Below, one piece after another: positions 62,496 to 64,000 of a stretch of 64,000 nucleotides of DNA. Numbering within the stretch: the stretch's first letter is position 1; the number at the start of each line of letters is the position of its first letter. This stretch comes from Moraxella cuniculi DSM 21768 (GTDB lineage: Bacteria; Pseudomonadota; Gammaproteobacteria; Pseudomonadales; Moraxellaceae). The stretch spans positions 124,001 through 188,000 of the forward strand of contig NZ_FTNU01000002.1 of the NCBI RefSeq assembly GCF_900156515.1, written 5' to 3'. The notes beneath the pieces were generated by a model. The model did no database searches, had not been told where the DNA came from, and was given only the letters and a program-made list of their open reading frames with translations. The translations under genes and the position numbers were made by a program.

Positions 62496-62846
62496 TTAGA
62501 CTGCGGCAATAACCATAATCTCAACCAGCCAGTTTGGATTGACCAGCTTGGCCTCGATGGTGGCACGAGCAGGCGGAGTTGTACCTTTGACCCAGTTATT
62601 CCACTCTTCATTAAAATCAGCAAAATTTGCCAAATCGGTGATAAAAACTTGAGCCGAGAGAATTTTTGATTTGTCCGTACCTGCTTTGGCAAGGGCGGCA
62701 TCAATATTGGCAAAAACCTCACGAGATTGACCTTTTATGTCCAAGCTGTCATCATTAGGCACTTGCCCTGCCAAATAGACCACGCCGTTATGAATGGCGA
62801 TTTCGCTTAGGGTATCGTTGCTGTCAATTTTGATGATGTTACTCAT
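62496..62846 (-). CDS. RidA-family enamine/imine deaminase
   Basis: A 116-aa RidA/YjgF/Rid protein that hydrolyses reactive enamines and imines produced by PLP enzymes and amino-acid oxidation. GVVYLAGQVP, the central VFANIDAALAKAGTD and the arginine in PPARATIEAKL are the family signature. It follows dadA on the same strand by 21 bp, so it probably detoxifies the imino acid made by DadA. ATG 62846 has an AAGGAAT-type site upstream. Confidence 0.92.
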   Translation of the reverse strand: MSNIIKIDSNDTLSEIAIHNGVVYLAGQVPNDDSLDIKGQSREVFANIDAALAKAGTDKSKILSAQVFITDLANFADFNEEWNNWVKGTTPPARATIEAKLVNPNWLVEIMVIAAV

Positions 62847-62867
62847 GAATATTCCTTAAATGATAAA

Positions 62868-64000
62868 TTAATTATAACGAGCGGCAGACAGCCCCTCAAG
62901 GCTAATTTGTGTCGGTGTATGCGTGATGATGTCGGCAATCAGCTGACCTGAGCCACAGGCCATCGTCCAGCCAAGTGTACCATGCCCTGTATTGATATAT
63001 AAATTGGCAAATCGACTCTCGCCAATAATAGGTGTGCCGTCTGGTGTCATTGGACGCAAACCTGTCCAAAAGCGAGCATTGGCAAAATCACCACCGCCAA
63101 ACAACTCTTGGCTGACCATCTGTAGAGTTTCGCGGCGTGCAACGGGCAAATCGGTATTAAATCCGCTTAGTTCTGCCATGCCACCAACACGAATGCGATT
63201 ATCAAAGCGAGTGATGGCAATCTTAAAGGTTTCGTCCAGTACGGTAGAGACAGGGGCGAGCGATTCATCAATAATCGGCACGGTCAGCGAGTAGCCTTTG
63301 ACAGGATAAACGGGGAGCTTTAGCTGGAGTTTTTCGGCAAAAGGGCGAGAATAGCTACCAAATGCCAACACATAATTATCCGCCACCAAACGCTCCCCAT
63401 CTGCGGTGATAATGCCCGTGATGGCATTGTTTTGATGTTCGATATCTGCAATGGTCGTATTGAATAAAAATTTCACGCCCAAGCCTTCGGCGATTTTTGC
63501 CAAGGATTTGGTAAAAATATTACAATCACCCGTTTCGTCATTGGGCAGTCTTAAGCCGCCAACCAGCTTATCTTTGGCATGAATTAATGCAGGTTCGATG
63601 GTGGGCAGCTCATCGCGGTTGAGCAGTTGATAATCAACGCCGCATTCTTTTAAAACCTCAATATCGCGACCAACAACATCCATCTGTGCTTGCTTGCGAA
63701 ATAATTGTAGCGTGCCACGCTCACGATGCTCATAGCTGATATTGGTGTCTTTGCGTAACTGTTGCAGGCAGTCTCGGCTGTATTCGGCGACTCGCATCAT
63801 GCGTTCTTTGTTGATGCTATAACGATCGGCATTGCAGTTGGCAAACATTTGCATCGCCCATTGTAGTTGCCACAGTGAACCATCAGGACGCACAGCAAAA
63901 GGAGCGTGCTTTTCAAGCAGCCATTTGGCAGCTTTTAGCGGAATGCCGGGTGCTGCCCAAGGTGTTGAATAGCCGGGGGATATTTGCCCTGCATTGCCAA
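62868..64000 (-). CDS. dadA: D-amino acid dehydrogenase, 5' end outside window
   Basis: The C-terminal 377 residues of a FAD enzyme that oxidises D-alanine and other D-amino acids at the membrane. The frame stays open to the right edge; the first visible blocks are [22 protein letters not shown] and KHAPFAVRP. Later come [57 protein letters not shown] and [15 protein letters not shown]. The N-terminal FAD GxGxxG is beyond the window. The dadA-ridA pairing suggests alanine catabolism. Confidence 0.93.
   Translation of the reverse strand, partial: GNAGQISPGYSTPWAAPGIPLKAAKWLLEKHAPFAVRPDGSLWQLQWAMQMFANCNADRYSINKERMMRVAEYSRDCLQQLRKDTNISYEHRERGTLQLFRKQAQMDVVGRDIEVLKECGVDYQLLNRDELPTIEPALIHAKDKLVGGLRLPNDETGDCNIFTKSLAKIAEGLGVKFLFNTTIADIEHQNNAITGIITADGERLVADNYVLAFGSYSRPFAEKLQLKLPVYPVKGYSLTVPIIDESLAPVSTVLDETFKIAITRFDNRIRVGGMAELSGFNTDLPVARRETLQMVSQELFGGGDFANARFWTGLRPMTPDGTPIIGESRFANLYINTGHGTLGWTMACGSGQLIADIITHTPTQISLEGLSAARYN

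Overview
The window looks like the origin-proximal part of a Moraxella-type (Moraxellaceae, Gammaproteobacteria) chromosome. This rests on the rpmH-rnpA-yidD-yidC-mnmE block divergent from dnaA-dnaN-recF-gyrB, the AT-rich intergenic DNA, and the flavour of the housekeeping proteins. The species is inference; a cattle-associated Moraxella would fit the Pasteurellaceae-like inserts described below.

Layout. 0-3.6 kb: a HutC-type repressor, a UvrD-like helicase and dusC. 3.7-9.6 kb (minus): an iron/siderophore-type transport group with two ABC transporters and an IutA-like TonB receptor; one ABC gene and the receptor are frameshifted. 9.8-11.0 kb: tyrS. 11.1-21.4 kb: a complete histidine biosynthesis operon (hisG-D-C-B-H-A-F-IE) preceded by a hisL leader peptide and attenuator. 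It is interleaved with non-his cargo (a 52-aa membrane peptide, an antisense emrE-like gene, a PD-(D/E)XK nuclease-like gene, a BRO-N gene and a VOC gene). It is studded with ACAAGCGGT, the uptake signal of the Actinobacillus pleuropneumoniae/Mannheimia branch of Pasteurellaceae, so I read it as DNA imported from that family. 21.4-31.9 kb: anmK, a LysR regulator, a Fur-box-preceded efeO/efeB pair lacking efeU, a decayed MFS gene, a HExxH protein, rarA, ribBA, a YeaQ-like protein and an NsrR-like regulator. 32-44.7 kb (minus): tsaC, dprA, thrC, rsmB, fmt, ribE, ribD-nrdR, mnmE, yidC, yidD, rnpA and rpmH. 44.75-45.36 kb: oriC-like DNA. 45.4-56.4 kb (plus): dnaA, dnaN, recF, gyrB, guaA, two secreted proteins, an FKBP and an ornithine-decarboxylase-like gene. 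56.6-62.4 kb: a probable restriction-modification or defence island, again with a Pasteurellaceae uptake signal. 62.5-64 kb (minus): ridA and the 3' part of dadA.

Signals that ordinary gene calling misses: (1) ten parS-like 16-mers (TGTTTCACGTGAAACA family) between 32.4 and 56.5 kb, nine of them inside coding sequences; (2) a second DnaA-box cluster around an extremely AT-rich core between ribE and ribD, 6.5 kb from the dnaA-adjacent origin region; (3) twelve perfect copies of the 8-mer ACCTGCGT between a strong promoter and the first methyltransferase gene of the defence island, a likely expression-varying repeat; (4) a textbook his attenuator carried with the imported operon.

How the parts work together: the his island supplies the whole pathway from PRPP/ATP to histidinol phosphate and histidine, under predicted attenuation by histidine supply. 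The defence island encodes two adenine-methyltransferase-like proteins with complementary intact motifs, an unknown protein, and a GIY-YIG-helicase fusion that could be the nuclease. The iron genes look partly degraded. No tRNA, rRNA, CRISPR array or complete IS was seen.
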